Assembly (NCBI GenBank): GCA_030549495.1
Contig: JAUIRK010000105.1
Coordinates: 372,001 to 436,000 of the forward strand
Reading direction: 5' to 3'
Source of the DNA: Nectonema munidae
Lineage: Eukaryota > Nematomorpha > Nectonematoida > Nectonematidae
Length of the DNA: 64,000 bases
Below, in pieces: positions 63,537 to 64,000 of the stretch (its first letter is position 1; each line of letters begins with the position of its first letter). The position numbers and the translations under genes are program-made. A model generated the notes under the pieces. That model saw only the letters and a program-made list of their open reading frames with translations. It ran no database searches and was not told the DNA's origin.

Positions 63537-63662
63537 TTAACCCGTTAACGCCCATGTCGACTTTACAAAAATAAAATCGTCTGCGTTAATCAAAGCTCTT
63601 TAATACAAATCTTCTGCTTTACATTAGATATCGTTTGATTATTCTGGTCGTTAAAGGGTTAA
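63537..63662 (+). mobile_element. TTAA-type MITE, family A, copy 3 (best preserved)
   Basis: TTAACCCGTTAACGCCCATG at the left, GGTCGTTAAAGGGTTAA at the right, TTAA at both ends. The interior matches copies at 17720 and 31254. Confidence 0.85.
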
Positions 63663-64000
63663 TCAAATACATACAACGAAAGGCTCAATAACATAGCCCT
63701 TCGGCCAAGATATATAACGTTTAAAGATAGATGATCACTCGATCTGAAGCAAAATATGAATGAACTGGAGGGACGCAAATGTGAGTTCTTGCATCAAAGG
63801 GAATCCTTTCTTAAAGAAGAGGCATTAAGAAAAAGAAAAAAAGGATGATATTTATTTTGAAAAGAAACTTTTGTCAGTCCAAAGAATAGAATAGAATACG
63901 CGTTTAGCGTGATTAATGCTTGACACAATGAACTACTCGCTTGTACCGTTCTTTGTCGCTTGAATGCAAGTAATACTCATCTAGCTTAGGTCCATACCAG
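63663..64000. other. Non-coding end of window
   Basis: No gene, repeat or RNA recognised. Confidence 0.4.

Overview
The window is AT-rich animal nuclear DNA. Its genes have introns with GT..AG borders, and it carries tRNA-derived SINEs, LINEs, hAT, TTAA-type and Tigger DNA elements and one Copia-type LTR fossil. There is no bacterial gene organisation. The two host genes, a muscle LIM protein and a septin of the SEPT7/Peanut group, point to an animal with striated muscle. The start of the LIM protein resembles arthropod Mlp sequences. An arthropod, perhaps a crustacean such as a copepod, is my best guess, but nothing here proves it.

Host genes. Both lie on the minus strand. (1) A short single-LIM muscle protein (Mlp60A/CRP type) has three coding exons between 8145 and 4675 and is predicted at 112 aa. 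(2) A septin-7/Peanut gene has ten coding exons between 44612 and 20106 and is predicted at 722 aa. Its reading frame is kept across every splice junction I checked, and it includes one 135-bp exon (34755-34621) that has no long open frame of its own. The septin carries an unusually long, Ser/Asn-rich N-terminal region of about 300 residues ahead of a complete septin GTPase domain and a C-terminal coiled coil.

Layout. 1-2.86 kb: AT-rich decayed tandem repeats, then a hAT (ZMYM1-like) transposon. 3.0-3.3 kb: a 121-bp near-perfect inverted repeat. 4.6-8.2 kb: the muscle LIM gene. 8.2-20 kb: mostly non-coding, with two SINEs, one TTAA element and a GC-richer island at 10.87-11.40 kb. 20-44.6 kb: the septin gene, whose introns hold many mobile elements, including a young LINE copy inside a Tigger remnant. 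45-53 kb: upstream flank with LINE and hAT fragments. 53.3-62.1 kb: a nest in which a minus-strand LINE was split by a Copia-type element that in turn received a hAT-like element (with a SINE in it), a LINE-derived fragment and G-rich low-complexity DNA. 62.1-64 kb: two further small DNA elements.

The two genes are not an operon and have no evident joint function beyond cytoskeleton biology. Most of the rest is layered transposon history. I found no CRISPR array, rRNA, convincing free-standing tRNA gene or prokaryotic-type system. The signals most worth a second look are the long hairpin, the TTAA element families, the SINE beside a septin splice acceptor, the septin N-terminal extension, and a compact antisense ORF in a septin intron.
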